DNA of 64,000 nucleotides from Paenibacillus sp. BJ-4 (GCF_020404765.1 NZ_JAIVEM010000122.1:1-64000); one strand, 5' to 3'; positions 1 to 8,941 are shown, numbered from the stretch's first letter. Notes: a model not told the origin generated them from the letters alone. Translations and numbers: made by a program.

Positions 1-109
1 TCCGCCGCTAGGTTATGTAGAAGCAAGCTTCTACATAACCCCGCTCGACTTGCATGTATTAGGCACGCCGCCAGCGTTCGTCCTGAGCCAGGATCAAACT
101 CTCCATTAA
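1..109 (-). rRNA. rrs: 16S ribosomal RNA, 5' end (partial)
   Basis: Read on the minus strand, this contains the universal bacterial 16S start: AGAGTTTGATCCTGGCTCAG ends the conserved primer region at 102-83, followed by the conserved ACGAACGCTGGCGGC block and the V1 hairpin near 10-40 whose stem arms are GGTTATGTAGAAGC and its complement. By alignment to the usual numbering, base 1 falls near 109. The gene runs out of the window to the left, so only about 109 bases are present. The V1 hairpin style and GCGGGG tail resemble the Paenibacillus polymyxa group; that assignment is inference. Confidence 0.97.
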
Positions 110-263
110 AGACCAACCGAAGCTGGTTTATCGAAAGAGCGATTAGCTCATGTTGAAACTGACGAGATAAAATATCTCTTGTTTGATTTTGCGAACAAAA
201 TCAATTTACTCACTCGTTGTTCAGTTTTCAAAGATCAATCTTTTTCATTCGGCTTTTCTTGGG

Positions 264-393
264 CCGGATAAGTAATATATCATACTTTGGCGATTCATAC
301 TACTGGTAAATAATAACTCATAAACGATCTTTTGAATTTTTTTTTGAACCATTACATCACAGCCTATCTTACGACCGGATAAATAATATATCA
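264..393 (-). promoter_or_regulatory. Upstream region of the rRNA operon with a duplicated promoter-like block
   Basis: A near-identical 20-base block, CCGGATAARTAATATATCAT on the plus strand, occurs at 264-283 and again at 374-393. On the minus strand it reads ATGATATATTAYTTATCCGG and carries TATGAT/TATATT hexamers, with TTTACC or CTTACA about 20-22 bases upstream in each copy. Duplicated A/T-rich blocks like this upstream of 16S suggest tandem rRNA promoters. The -35 spacing is longer than ideal, so the exact hexamers are uncertain; the repeat itself is directly visible. Confidence 0.5.
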
Positions 394-554
394 TTTAGGT
401 TTGCTGATTACTACATGTAAGTTATACCAATGATAAGTAACTTATCAAAATCTTTTCTTTTACTATACTCCTCATACTTTCGAATTTTTTCTTCATTGTA
501 TACACTTTGAATCTTTGACCGAATCTACTGCCTTCCTTGATCTACTTTGAGCCC

Positions 555-639
555 TTAACGCTCCGTGGGGTGCGTTAAACGAACAAAAGGAACGTAGAGC
601 GCCTTGGCCGGGGCGCTTTCTCCCGGCGTAGGCGCTCTA
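555..639. repeat. Two strong hairpins in the 16S upstream region
   Basis: Positions 555-561 (TTAACGC) pair perfectly with 572-578 (GCGTTAA). Immediately after, 595-604 (TAGAGCGCCT) pairs with 630-639 (AGGCGCTCTA), and inside it GCCGGG (607-612) pairs with CCCGGC (622-627) across a 2x2 internal loop. The GC-rich 16-pair stem has no U-run on either side, so it is not a standard terminator. The surrounding 110-907 stretch contains no convincing gene. Confidence 0.6.
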
Positions 640-907
640 GTTATCGGCGTGAGTAGCGGCCCAGCGGGTGCGTACTGGCTCTTAGGCGTACAGTAATAGA
701 CTGCCTTTGTTTCATTTTTTTGTTACGATATTCGCTCTTGTCGGGTTCTGTATATATTTAATTCATTCGAGTGTGCTTTCTGGATTCGTAAGAATGTTAG
801 TTAGCGGAAGAAATAATCATTGCTTCTCTATCAGTACGACCGTTTACATGCATTGCTCTAAGATGCATACGTTGTAGTATTGAAGGAGATGAATAAATGC
901 GTACCGT

Positions 908-1726
908 ATGGAGAAAATAATTGTATTGGTAGCAACCATGGAAAAGAGGATTATAGTTGTGCAAATATCTAACGGCTACTTGGACACCGGTTATAAGGCA
1001 ACGAGAATAGCTGATCCCTCCGAGAATTTAAGGGAAGACTCCAACTCCTTTGGTGGTGTAATAGCTTACTTTTTTCACGGAGCAGCAAAAACGAAACCGG
1101 ATGGAAGTGATCGGTTTAGAACGGACATGATAAAAGCAAGGGAGATTTGGAAACTTCCCCTTGTGGAGATGAATCCAATAGAACTAACACAACAAGAAGC
1201 AAATGTTATTAATCTGCAACAAGAAGATGTAGATTGTAGTAGTCCTTTCTTAAATGATGAAGGCCCAAATAACCACGTTCGCGAAGAGATGGCCAAAAAA
1301 AGATATTGGGATTATGTTAATCTCGATCTCTTTGGAAATTGGATCTCTGTTTGGTATGTACCCTTTTCTACTTTCTCAGACGGTACAACCATTGGATGTG
1401 CGTATCCCAACACCGGAAACCCTGTATTTCATTACATTGTTATGTCGGAGAATTCAAACAACTCAAACAATCAAAGTGCTTTAGCACATGAAATTGGTCA
1501 TATTCTTTTTGGTACGGTCTCCGGTCAAGATAACTCTGATCCAACCGGGCCATCAACTACAATCTTTATTCAAAATGATGATGGGACCACATTTACAATC
1601 GAGCAAAAACATAGTTTAAAAACAGATAATGTTATGTATCCGATAGCTGGAAACAATACTGGTATCGAGTCTAGTCAGCGTGAAAAAGCTGCAAAATCGA
1701 GAATACTAACAAGTATTACACCGTAG
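908..1726 (+). CDS. Putative zinc metalloprotease, metzincin-like
   Basis: The 272-residue protein has ALAHEIGHILFG at about residues 191-202, a zinc-binding HExxH helix with the catalytic Glu, and later DNVMYP near residue 240, which looks like the Met-turn of metzincin proteases. The third zinc ligand is not obvious; the His of KHSLKTDN just before the Met-turn is a candidate. No signal peptide is visible from the ATG at 908. A good ribosome binding site (GAAGGAGAT, 882-890) is spaced for an ATG at 897, but that frame stops after seven codons; 908 is out of frame with it. The start may therefore be wrong or the 5' end frameshifted. A second Met lies at codon 11. Function is inferred only from the zinc motif; substrate unknown. 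A terminator follows at 1802-1840. Confidence 0.7.
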   Translation: MEKIIVLVATMEKRIIVVQISNGYLDTGYKATRIADPSENLREDSNSFGGVIAYFFHGAAKTKPDGSDRFRTDMIKAREIWKLPLVEMNPIELTQQEANVINLQQEDVDCSSPFLNDEGPNNHVREEMAKKRYWDYVNLDLFGNWISVWYVPFSTFSDGTTIGCAYPNTGNPVFHYIVMSENSNNSNNQSALAHEIGHILFGTVSGQDNSDPTGPSTTIFIQNDDGTTFTIEQKHSLKTDNVMYPIAGNNTGIESSQREKAAKSRILTSITP

Positions 1727-1801
1727 GATTGATGTTCCTGAAGGACCAATGTTTCAGGACGCGCGAATCTTCTGAAATCAGTATTATATATTCTAAAATT
1801 G

Positions 1802-1840
1802 GCGGCAGCAGGGACTTCAAAGTTTCTGCTGCCGATTTTT
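1802..1840 (+). terminator. Rho-independent terminator
   Basis: GGCAGCAG (1804-1811) pairs perfectly with CTGCTGCC (1826-1833) over a 14-base loop and is followed by GATTTTTC. It ends the transcript of the metalloprotease-like gene. Confidence 0.85.
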
Positions 1841-1993
1841 CAACTAAAATCTTCTGTAACCATTGTCCTTTGTTTATATGAATCGCCAGTCTACAACTTT
1901 ATTTACCGTCTAATATTTCATTTAGAGCTGCATAGGGTGAGCAGCCCAAAATACATCAATTGAATTTCGAATGCGTAATGTAAGAATATCTAA

Positions 1994-2030
1994 AAAGTAA
2001 AATACAGGCGCCATTTCTAGCGCCTGTATT
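1994..2030 (-). terminator. Rho-independent terminator of the sigma/anti-sigma operon
   Basis: On the minus strand AATACAGGCGC (2030-2020) pairs perfectly with GCGCCTGTATT (2011-2001) and is followed by TTTACTTTTTAGA. It lies just after the anti-sigma stop at 2038. Confidence 0.88.
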
Positions 2031-2037
2031 GCTCTCC

Positions 2038-3108
2038 CTACCAAGGCTTTTCCGTTTTGTGTTCAATCACTTTCAATACTTTGGGTTCAAGAATCCGTTT
2101 CAATAGTTCCAGCGTACGATCGTCATCAGTAGCTCCACCATGCGGATCGGCTTGGATTTGTTTTTTTGCCTGCGTACTTGCGATTACGTCCATGACTTGT
2201 AGTTTGGAAATCTTTTTAGATGCTGCGATCTCGACGACAGATGCCCCCTTTGCCAATTCTTGTTTCAAGTCTGCTGGACTCATGTGAAGTAAAGAAAAGA
2301 GCTTTTCATCGTTTAAAAAGGCATCCGCAGTATAGTCAGGCTTGCCGTTTGTCGTGAAAAAGCCTTCCACGGATGGAGCAGGGCCGCCTCCGATCAGAGA
2401 AACGCTGATCGTATTCCCTTGAACCAATGCCTGATAAAACGGCGTTGTTGATCCCTTTTCGGTGTAGTTCAATATAAACGTTTTTTGGTCCGGTTTCTGC
2501 ATCGGCTCCATGTTACATTCGTACTTACTGGAGCTGCCGTACAGTTTGTTAATGAGATCATCTACTTTCGATTTGATTTCTTGATCGGTTAAGGAGATGA
2601 CCGGCTTCTCCTGAGGCTCCCAATTCTCTTGGTTCACATGTTCGATTTCACCCGTGATACCGTTCAAATCAAGTCGGACCTTTTTGCCGTGAGCTCCCTT
2701 TTCCTGCAGCACGATGCTTGTTTGAATGGCTTTACCCTGACTTGCATTCGCGGGGTCTCCTCCAATCTGGCTGGCGTCGATAATTTCAAACGACTTGGTT
2801 TCCGGATAAGAGCGATACAACTTTTCAAGCGCTGCTTGGCCAACCGCATCCATCTTGACTTGCTTGGCTGTCATCGGTGTTCTCGTAATCATTTCAATCA
2901 GGGGAGGGGCCGCGAATGCCGCGGTTGGAATCATAATTACTGCAGCAACGATGCCGCCGATCAATCTTTTTTTCATCGTTTTTTTGCTCCTTTGCCGTTG
3001 TACGTATTGAGAATAGGATTGTTCGATTCGTTTGGAAACAGCCGGGGGACATTCCATGGTCTCTGCCTCTTGGTGCAGGTACTCGCTGATTTGACTTTCA
3101 ATAGGCAT
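2038..3108 (-). CDS. Membrane-bound anti-sigma factor-like protein
   Basis: The start is taken at ATG 3108 (MPIESQISEY), 356 residues, because it overlaps the sigma-factor stop by 11 bases; the longer reading frame to 3222 runs inside the sigma gene. Residues 1-45 are charged and cytoplasmic, then a single hydrophobic segment (about 47-66, LIGGIVAAVIMIPTAAFAAP) precedes a large hydrophilic domain of about 290 residues that would lie outside the membrane. This layout, next to an ECF sigma gene, is that of an anti-sigma factor that holds its sigma at the membrane. No zinc-binding HxxxCxxC motif is seen at the N-terminus, so it is not a classical ZAS protein. The role is inferred from topology and context. 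Confidence 0.75.
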   Translation of the reverse strand: MPIESQISEYLHQEAETMECPPAVSKRIEQSYSQYVQRQRSKKTMKKRLIGGIVAAVIMIPTAAFAAPPLIEMITRTPMTAKQVKMDAVGQAALEKLYRSYPETKSFEIIDASQIGGDPANASQGKAIQTSIVLQEKGAHGKKVRLDLNGITGEIEHVNQENWEPQEKPVISLTDQEIKSKVDDLINKLYGSSSKYECNMEPMQKPDQKTFILNYTEKGSTTPFYQALVQGNTISVSLIGGGPAPSVEGFFTTNGKPDYTADAFLNDEKLFSLLHMSPADLKQELAKGASVVEIAASKKISKLQVMDVIASTQAKKQIQADPHGGATDDDRTLELLKRILEPKVLKVIEHKTEKPW

Positions 3109-3673
3109 TGTTCTTATCCATCCTTTCCAACGGGAGATTTCCCAATTGTTTTCGAAGCGACTGCAGGCCGGCATGATATCTGGACTTGACTGTACCCAGC
3201 GGAATATCGAGTAATGTCGCAATCTCCTCCAGCGTATAATCGTGATAAAAGCGGAGGATGATCACCGTTCGCTGTTTATCGGTCAGCTTGTGCATGGCCC
3301 TCGATATCTCGGGGTCTGTCCCACCCGTCCTCACCGTGGGCTGATCCCAATGATGATCTTCCCGAGAAAAGACACGGATGCGTTCGAAAATTCGGAATCT
3401 CCTCCAGCTTTTCACCCGGAATCTTTGCACTTGTCGGATGACCAAGCCGTGCAGCCAGAAGTGGAAAGGACGATTCGGATCGTAGTTGGGAAGCGAGGTC
3501 CACATTTGCATGTAGATCTCATTCATAATATCTTCGCGATCCTGCGGATGATCCACCAGAAAAGAGACGGTCCGGTAGACATCCTTATAGGTGGCATCAT
3601 ACAACGTGTGAAACGCCTGCTGATCTCCTTCGATCATTTTTGTGAGCACGTGGTACATAGATTCACTTTGCAT
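3098..3673 (-). CDS. ECF-type RNA polymerase sigma factor
   Basis: A 191-residue sigma-70 family protein with region 2 (about 20-90, including DREDIMNEIYMQMW) and region 4 (about 128-180), whose helix-turn-helix reads TLEEIATLLDIPLGTVKSR. It lacks region 3, as ECF sigmas do. Region 2 binds the -10 and core polymerase; region 4 binds the -35. The ATG at 3673 has a strong SD (AGGAGG, 9 bases upstream). It is the first gene of a two-gene operon with the overlapping anti-sigma gene. Upstream on the minus strand, GAAC and CGAC elements (about 3750 and 3720) could form an autoregulated ECF promoter, but the spacing is slightly short and this is tentative. Confidence 0.92.
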   Translation of the reverse strand: MQSESMYHVLTKMIEGDQQAFHTLYDATYKDVYRTVSFLVDHPQDREDIMNEIYMQMWTSLPNYDPNRPFHFWLHGLVIRQVQRFRVKSWRRFRIFERIRVFSREDHHWDQPTVRTGGTDPEISRAMHKLTDKQRTVIILRFYHDYTLEEIATLLDIPLGTVKSRYHAGLQSLRKQLGNLPLERMDKNNAY

Positions 3674-3721
3674 TCAGAGGGCCCTCCTGAGTAAGCAGCT
3701 TACACCCTATATTGTCGCTCG

Positions 3722-4047
3722 ATGGAAAAAAAGTTCGGTTTTTTATGTTTTCGGTTGGGAGTCTATGGATTGCGGGAAGACGAGCAGCGGCATGAAAGCG
3801 TGGAAAACATGTTGTTCTTTCCGTCAGATTGCACGGTGAGCTCAAGGAATTGGGCCTGCTGTCGGATGATTATAAGAAGGTCTGGAGTATCGAAGTGCTG
3901 AATTATAACCTAGCCTTCGAGGGATTATACGAATATAAGGGCTGGGGGGAACAAAACCATTCCCATCTTTTGCAACCATGTCTGAACACGATCCGTATTA
4001 GGATACAAAGCGCGAAAGCAAATATGGAGGTAATAAGAGATGAATGA
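3722..4047 (+). pseudogene. Frameshifted gene of unknown function
   Basis: Two adjacent plus-strand reading frames look like parts of one protein. The first starts at ATG 3722 and reads through LREDEQRHESVENMLFFPSD; near 3825 it loses sense. The second continues as LHGELKELGLLSDDYKKVWS to the stop at 4047. Joined, they give roughly 108 residues, uninterrupted except at one shift. The second half has no SD for its TTG (3829). The end overlaps the SD and start of the zinc-ribbon gene at 4040, so the two were probably once translationally coupled. I do not recognise the family. The alternative is that only the second half is a short expressed ORF. Confidence 0.4.
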
Positions 4048-4246
4048 ACAACAGGGATGCGTGAAATGCGGCAGCCGAAACGCTAAGACGAAAGAGGTGG
4101 CCATGACCGGCACGGGCCTCTCCAAAATGTTTGATATCCAGAGTAACCAATTTGTCGTCGTCTATTGCGCAAATTGCGGTTATTCCGAATTTTACAACAA
4201 ACAATCGTCGATGGGATCTAATATTCTCGACCTATTCTTTGGTTAA
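4040..4246 (+). CDS. Zinc-ribbon nucleic-acid-binding protein
   Basis: A 68-residue protein with two CxxC knuckles, CVKCGS near residues 8-11 and CANCGY near 44-47, spaced as in a single zinc ribbon. It resembles the small Firmicute family annotated as nucleic-acid-binding proteins with a Zn-ribbon domain (DUF2082/PF09855 type), where the centre of the protein carries an MTGTGLSK-like segment as here. The ATG at 4040 follows GGAGG (4026-4030) and overlaps the end of the upstream frame. The biochemical role is not known for the family. Confidence 0.85.
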   Translation: MNEQQGCVKCGSRNAKTKEVAMTGTGLSKMFDIQSNQFVVVYCANCGYSEFYNKQSSMGSNILDLFFG

Positions 4247-4445
4247 GCTGTGGAGGCTCGTCCTCCACTCCTTGACCCATTTGGACATCCTTAAAAATTA
4301 CATCGTATCTTATTATTTCGCTTTTGATACTTTCCCACTTCAAGGGAAGATCATCCATACCCGCCTAAAAGACGACTCCCAATACCGCCATTTCGGTACA
4401 TATTGAAACTAAAGTAGATTTTCTAACAACCGATATTCCCCCTTG

Positions 4446-4893
4446 TTACTGCATTGTTTTTAACCACTTTTCCGTTACGGTACGTTTAACAATACCCCCA
4501 TTATCATCAGTTAATTCAAGCGTAGTTTTCTTTCCGAACCAGCGATCAAAAGTTCTACTGAGAACTGGGTCATATCTTATCGCCCCTATGTACAGTTTTG
4601 AGAATATCTCGCATTTCCATTTCTTGAATGCATCTATCCCTTGGGTATGGATAATTTCTGCAGGATCTTGTCGTCTCGGTAACTCTCAAACTAACGTATG
4701 AATGCCCTTTTCAGTTAATTTTTGAAGGATCTATATATCCCTGCTTTAAATGAGGGATAAATGAATCTATAACGTCTTCAGACCAATCAAACCATTTCAG
4801 TCTTGGAAGAATTGAGATCAACATGACTAAGGTGACTATAAGAACACCAAAATTTACTTGAGCCATAAAAACCATAAACGGGGTCAAAATCAC
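4446..4893 (-). pseudogene. Decayed membrane-protein gene with a frameshift and an in-frame stop
   Basis: Reading the minus strand from 4893, a frame with an N-terminal membrane segment (VNFGVLIVTLVMLISILPRL) runs to about 4711. A one-base shift near 4715 is needed to continue as LTEKGIHTLV, then a TGA (4688-4686) interrupts, and the same frame continues as ELPRRQDPAEIIHTQGIDAF through to a natural stop at 4446. Summed, this is about 148 codons of plausible protein broken twice. The family is not recognised. Two independent lesions argue for a pseudogene rather than a sequencing slip, although one base error plus a real stop cannot be excluded. Confidence 0.6.
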
Positions 4894-4998
4894 AGGCGAT
4901 GGTTGGAATCAAATTTTGGCAACAGTGTTGCTTAATCCTCGCGAGCGATTATTAATAAACGAAACACATGCGCTGTTCTGGAAATATAACCAGTCAGT

Positions 4999-5394
4999 TT
5001 AATCCACATACAACGACATAATCAGAGAATCAACCTCTTGAATAGATTGAGGAGCATTACCATCCAGGAGAAATCCCATCCCTTGTGCAGCATTTAAAAA
5101 TTCATTTGCATTAAATTCTCTTTTTCTGTTTTCCAGAAATGTGTGCTCCAGATCCAAGACAGACCAACGCTTCGGATAATCAATCCATCCGTTTGATGCA
5201 TGTATTACGACTTCCTCTTTATCATCTAAAACTAACACTTCAGGATATAGGGATTTTCTTTCAACAACGAAATTCAAACTCACAATAACTAGTACAATAT
5301 AATATAATATCTCCATATACACGAATACAATCGTGACTAAAGACTTTACTCCCTTCAAAAAATTTAAACAGCGCATACTGATTGAGATCGGCAC
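4999..5394 (-). CDS. Hypothetical protein with one N-terminal membrane segment
   Basis: Up to 131 residues. A hydrophobic stretch (about residues 16-44, with LVTIVFVYMEILYYIVLVIV) is followed by a soluble acidic domain ending in SLIMSLYVD. The start is unclear: GTG 5394 and ATG 5376 lack an SD; ATG 5319 is also possible and would keep part of the membrane segment. It sits directly upstream, in the same direction, of the decayed gene at 4446-4893, so it may belong to the same eroding locus. No family is recognised. Confidence 0.45.
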   Translation of the reverse strand: MPISISMRCLNFLKGVKSLVTIVFVYMEILYYIVLVIVSLNFVVERKSLYPEVLVLDDKEEVVIHASNGWIDYPKRWSVLDLEHTFLENRKREFNANEFLNAAQGMGFLLDGNAPQSIQEVDSLIMSLYVD

Positions 5395-5459
5395 GCGCTG
5401 CTGTAAATTTTTTAGATTCGTCTTTAAGACCTACTCCACTCGCAATTCAGGCACTAAAT

Positions 5460-6917
5460 TTAATCCAACTGCTCTCCATTCGTTTCGATTACGTTCTTAT
5501 ACCAATAGAAGCTCTTCTTTCTGGATCGGGCAAGTGTCCCTTTACCTTCATTATCCTTATCAACGTAAATGAAGCCATAACGTTTTTTCATTTCACCAGT
5601 TCCTGCACTTACCAGATCAATACATCCCCACGGAGTATAGCCTATTAAGGCTACCCCATCAGCAATGGCCTCTTTCATCTGCTCAATGTGTTGCTTCAGA
5701 TAATCAATGCGATAATCATCGTTAATTGAACCGTCTTCTTCCACTGTATCTACGGCGCCAAGACCATTTTCAACAACCATTAACGGGATTTGATATCGGT
5801 TATAAATGTTATTGAGGGACCATCTTAATCCCTGTGGATCGATCTGCCAATCCCAGGCACTTGCTCTCAAATGAGGATTCTTTAAGCCCATGGATAAATT
5901 TCCTCCCACCTTCTCCTGATTGGGATCGGCGCTGACACAAGTAGATGAATAATAACTGAAGGTATAGAAATCTACGCAGCCTTCTTTTAAGATCTTCTCA
6001 TCCTCTTCTTGCATCTTAATCTGAATGTTATGATCGCTAAAATAGCGTTTGGCAAACCCCGGATAAGCTCCTCTTACTTGAACATCTGAGCATAGGAAAT
6101 TGCTTAAGTTATCCTTTTGTTGGGCCAGCAGAATATCATCAGGATGACATGTAAGTGGGTAGGAACACATATAAGCAATCATACAGCCGATTTTAAAGTC
6201 CTTGTTGATTTCATGACCCAGCTTTACAGCCTTTGCACTAGCAATAAATTGATGATGCAAAGCTTGATACAGAATCTGCTCATTCTTCACTGTAGCATGG
6301 GCAAGCTCCCCATTCCCCTCCGGCATCATAGCTCCAGCCATGAAGGCGCCAAATGACAGGGTTAAAATATTGATTTCATTAAAGGTTAACCAGTATTTCA
6401 CGACATCTTTGTATCTGTTAAAAAGCACTTCACAATATCTCACATAAAAATCTACGACTCTGCGATCTGACCAGCCATTATATTTTTGGGTCAAATGAAA
6501 CGGTGCTTCATAATGTGAGATTGTAACCAACGGCTCAATATTGTACTTTTTCAATTCTGCGAATACACGATCATAGAACTGCAAGCCTTGCTCATTGGGC
6601 TCTGCGTCATCCCCGTTAGGAAATATTCTTGACCACGCAATGGACATTCTAAAGACCTTGAATCCCATTTCCGCAAATAAGCGGATATCCTCTTGATAGC
6701 GGTGGAAAAAGTCAATAGCCTCGTGACTTGGATAATTCACTCCTTCTTCCAGTACAGGCGTAATTCTTCGTGAAGTCGTATGCGTTCCGGCTGTAATTAC
6801 GTCAGCAGTGCTTAGCCCTTTACCTTCTTCATTATACCCACCTTCAAATTGGTTAGCAGCCGTTGCACCTCCCCATAAAAATCCTTGTGGAAATTCCAAT
6901 TTAGTTGTATTTTTCAT
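5460..6917 (-). CDS. bglH: 6-phospho-beta-glucosidase, glycoside hydrolase family 1
   Basis: A full-length (485 aa) GH1 enzyme. The acid/base motif TFNEIN gives Glu181 and the nucleophile motif VVENGLG gives Glu383; the N-terminal FLWGGATAANQFEGG substrate-site block is also intact. In this family such proteins hydrolyse phosphorylated beta-glucosides (cellobiose-6-P, arbutin-P, salicin-P) delivered by the PTS, releasing glucose-6-phosphate in the cytoplasm. It is the last gene of licT-bglP-bglH, 31 bases after bglP, and so depends on LicT antitermination at 8888-8960. The phospho-specificity is inferred from operon context and family rather than from a residue I can prove. Confidence 0.94.
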   Translation of the reverse strand: MKNTTKLEFPQGFLWGGATAANQFEGGYNEEGKGLSTADVITAGTHTTSRRITPVLEEGVNYPSHEAIDFFHRYQEDIRLFAEMGFKVFRMSIAWSRIFPNGDDAEPNEQGLQFYDRVFAELKKYNIEPLVTISHYEAPFHLTQKYNGWSDRRVVDFYVRYCEVLFNRYKDVVKYWLTFNEINILTLSFGAFMAGAMMPEGNGELAHATVKNEQILYQALHHQFIASAKAVKLGHEINKDFKIGCMIAYMCSYPLTCHPDDILLAQQKDNLSNFLCSDVQVRGAYPGFAKRYFSDHNIQIKMQEEDEKILKEGCVDFYTFSYYSSTCVSADPNQEKVGGNLSMGLKNPHLRASAWDWQIDPQGLRWSLNNIYNRYQIPLMVVENGLGAVDTVEEDGSINDDYRIDYLKQHIEQMKEAIADGVALIGYTPWGCIDLVSAGTGEMKKRYGFIYVDKDNEGKGTLARSRKKSFYWYKNVIETNGEQLD

Positions 6918-6948
6918 TATTTAATTCCTCCTCAATATTTGATTAGGA

Positions 6949-8862
6949 TTAGACCACAACGGTCAACAAATCCTCTTGATACTCAATCGACTTCTTTTCT
7001 GTTTCAATGACATCCAGGTAATTCGCAGTATTGGCAACGATAACTGGTGTGGTCAGAACATAACCGGCCTCTTTGATAGCTTCCATATCAAATTCCATGA
7101 GCAGCTGGCCTTTTTTAACAGCATCCCCCTGTTTTACTTTAGGATAAAAATGTTTGCCTTTTAATTTGACCGTATCCTTGCCTACATGGATGAGGACCTC
7201 AACACCGTGATCACTTGTAATTCCGATCGCATGACCTGAAGAAAATAATGACGTTAATACGCCGTCTACTGGTGAAACGACCTTGCCTTCGGAAGGTTCG
7301 ATGGCAATCCCTTTGCCCAAAGCACCTGTCGAAAAGGCCTCGTCTGTTACTTCAGATAAAAGCTTCACTTCGCCTTTTAATGGGCTGATCACAGTCTCTT
7401 GTTTTACTAAAACTTCTCCTTTGGCTGCTTGTGTTGAACCGTCTTCCTTTTTAGCTTCTTTTACTTCATCATCCTTAAATCCACCAAAGAACATAAGCAA
7501 GAAGCCTAATACAAAGCTTACCAGGATACCAATAACAGCCCCATAAAATCCGCTGTCTATTCCTGCCGGACTGATATAGCTCGGAATAGCGAAAATACCC
7601 AATCCGCCAATGATGTAACCTTTCGTTCCCATCATTCCGATAATACCGCCGCCTACTGCAGATGCTATACAGCTTAAAATAAATGGTTTCTTGCGTGGTA
7701 ATGTAATACCGTAAATCGCTGGTTCTGTCACACCAAAAATCCCGGAGATGACAGCTGGAATAGAAAGTGATCTCAGTTTTACATTTTTGGTTTTAAACAA
7801 AATCGCCAGCACGACACCCGTCTGCGCAAAGGAAGCACCCAGCGTAGCCGCAAGAATCGGATCGAATTTAAGCACTGCTAAGTTGTTCATAGCGATAGGA
7901 ACAAGACCCCAGTGTAATCCAAAAATAACAAACACTTGCCAGAAAGCGCCCATGATTATGCCTTCAATAATTGGACTTAAGTTATACACAAAGAGGGTTG
8001 CTGCCCCAAGTAGTTGACCTGCCCAAGTTGAGAGAGGTCCAATTGCGATCAGTGCTAATGGAACAATAACTAATAATGTGAAAAACGGAACCAAAAATGT
8101 CCTCACTACACTAGGGATGACCTTTTTAAAGAAGTTTTCTATTTTAGAGCCTACATAGGTGGATACGATAATCGGAAGAACGGTTGACGCATAGCTCATC
8201 AGAATGACCGGAATACCTAAGAAGGTGATATATACCGGTGACTCAAATATAGTACCGCTAAATAAAGTATATAGTGGTTTGCCCGTGGCTGTTATCGTGC
8301 TAAATGTCGGATAAACAAGCGATGCCCCTATGGCCATACCTATAAAAATGTTGGCATTGAACTTTTTAGCTGACGTATACCCCAGAAAAATAGGGAAGAA
8401 GTAAAATAAACAATCTCCTAATGCATTGAGAATTTGATAGGTGCCTGATGTGTTGCTAAGCCAGCCCAAAGCTACAAATAAGGCCGTGAATCCCTTGATC
8501 ATCCCCGTGGCGCTTAACACACCAAGCGTGGGTGTAAATACACCCGAAATGGTATCAATGAATCTATTGAACAAACTCACTTTTTCATCTGATGCTTCTT
8601 CTGAAGATCCTGCCTGGAAACCGCCTACGGCAGTAACATCAGCATAAACCTCAGGTACATGGTTACCTATAACAACCTGATATTGTCCGCCACTCTTTAC
8701 CACAGTGACAACGCCATCCATATTTTTCAAAACCTCTGTATTGGCTTTACTTTCATCTTTTAGTTTGAAACGCAAACGCGTAATACAATGAGTTAGACTA
8801 TTCACATTTTCTTTGCCGCCGACATTCCTGATGATGTCTTTTGCTAATGTCTCATACTTCAT
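6949..8862 (-). CDS. bglP: Beta-glucoside PTS transporter EIIBCA
   Basis: The start is taken at ATG 8862 (MKYETLAKDI), which has the SD AAGGGGA; the longer frame to 8916 enters the terminator. The 637-residue protein has EIIB first (phosphorylated Cys26 in SLTHCITRLRF), then the EIIC membrane domain (about 105-460, around ten hydrophobic segments), and a C-terminal EIIA crr-type domain with His559 in VLIHVGKDTV. It imports and phosphorylates beta-glucosides using phosphate from HPr. It lies between licT and bglH, and a LicT target precedes it. EIIB probably also phosphorylates and inactivates LicT when no substrate is present, as for B. subtilis BglP. Confidence 0.95.
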   Translation of the reverse strand: MKYETLAKDIIRNVGGKENVNSLTHCITRLRFKLKDESKANTEVLKNMDGVVTVVKSGGQYQVVIGNHVPEVYADVTAVGGFQAGSSEEASDEKVSLFNRFIDTISGVFTPTLGVLSATGMIKGFTALFVALGWLSNTSGTYQILNALGDCLFYFFPIFLGYTSAKKFNANIFIGMAIGASLVYPTFSTITATGKPLYTLFSGTIFESPVYITFLGIPVILMSYASTVLPIIVSTYVGSKIENFFKKVIPSVVRTFLVPFFTLLVIVPLALIAIGPLSTWAGQLLGAATLFVYNLSPIIEGIIMGAFWQVFVIFGLHWGLVPIAMNNLAVLKFDPILAATLGASFAQTGVVLAILFKTKNVKLRSLSIPAVISGIFGVTEPAIYGITLPRKKPFILSCIASAVGGGIIGMMGTKGYIIGGLGIFAIPSYISPAGIDSGFYGAVIGILVSFVLGFLLMFFGGFKDDEVKEAKKEDGSTQAAKGEVLVKQETVISPLKGEVKLLSEVTDEAFSTGALGKGIAIEPSEGKVVSPVDGVLTSLFSSGHAIGITSDHGVEVLIHVGKDTVKLKGKHFYPKVKQGDAVKKGQLLMEFDMEAIKEAGYVLTTPVIVANTANYLDVIETEKKSIEYQEDLLTVVV

Positions 8863-8887
8863 CGTAAGTTCCCCTTTATTTGTATTT

Positions 8888-8941
8888 ATAAAAAAAGGCG
8901 AAACCAAACAGATCAAAATTCGATCTAGGTTGGTTTCGCCT
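8888..8941 (-). terminator. Antitermination-controlled terminator upstream of bglP
   Basis: On the minus strand AGGCGAAACCAA (from 8942) pairs with TTGGTTTCGCCT and runs into TTTTTTT. Its 5' arm overlaps the LicT target at 8931-8960, so the two structures exclude each other. Confidence 0.93.

Noticed and set aside
2629..3189. 186-codon plus-strand frame opposite the anti-sigma gene
   Set aside because: Antisense to two well-supported overlapping genes, no SD and low-complexity product.
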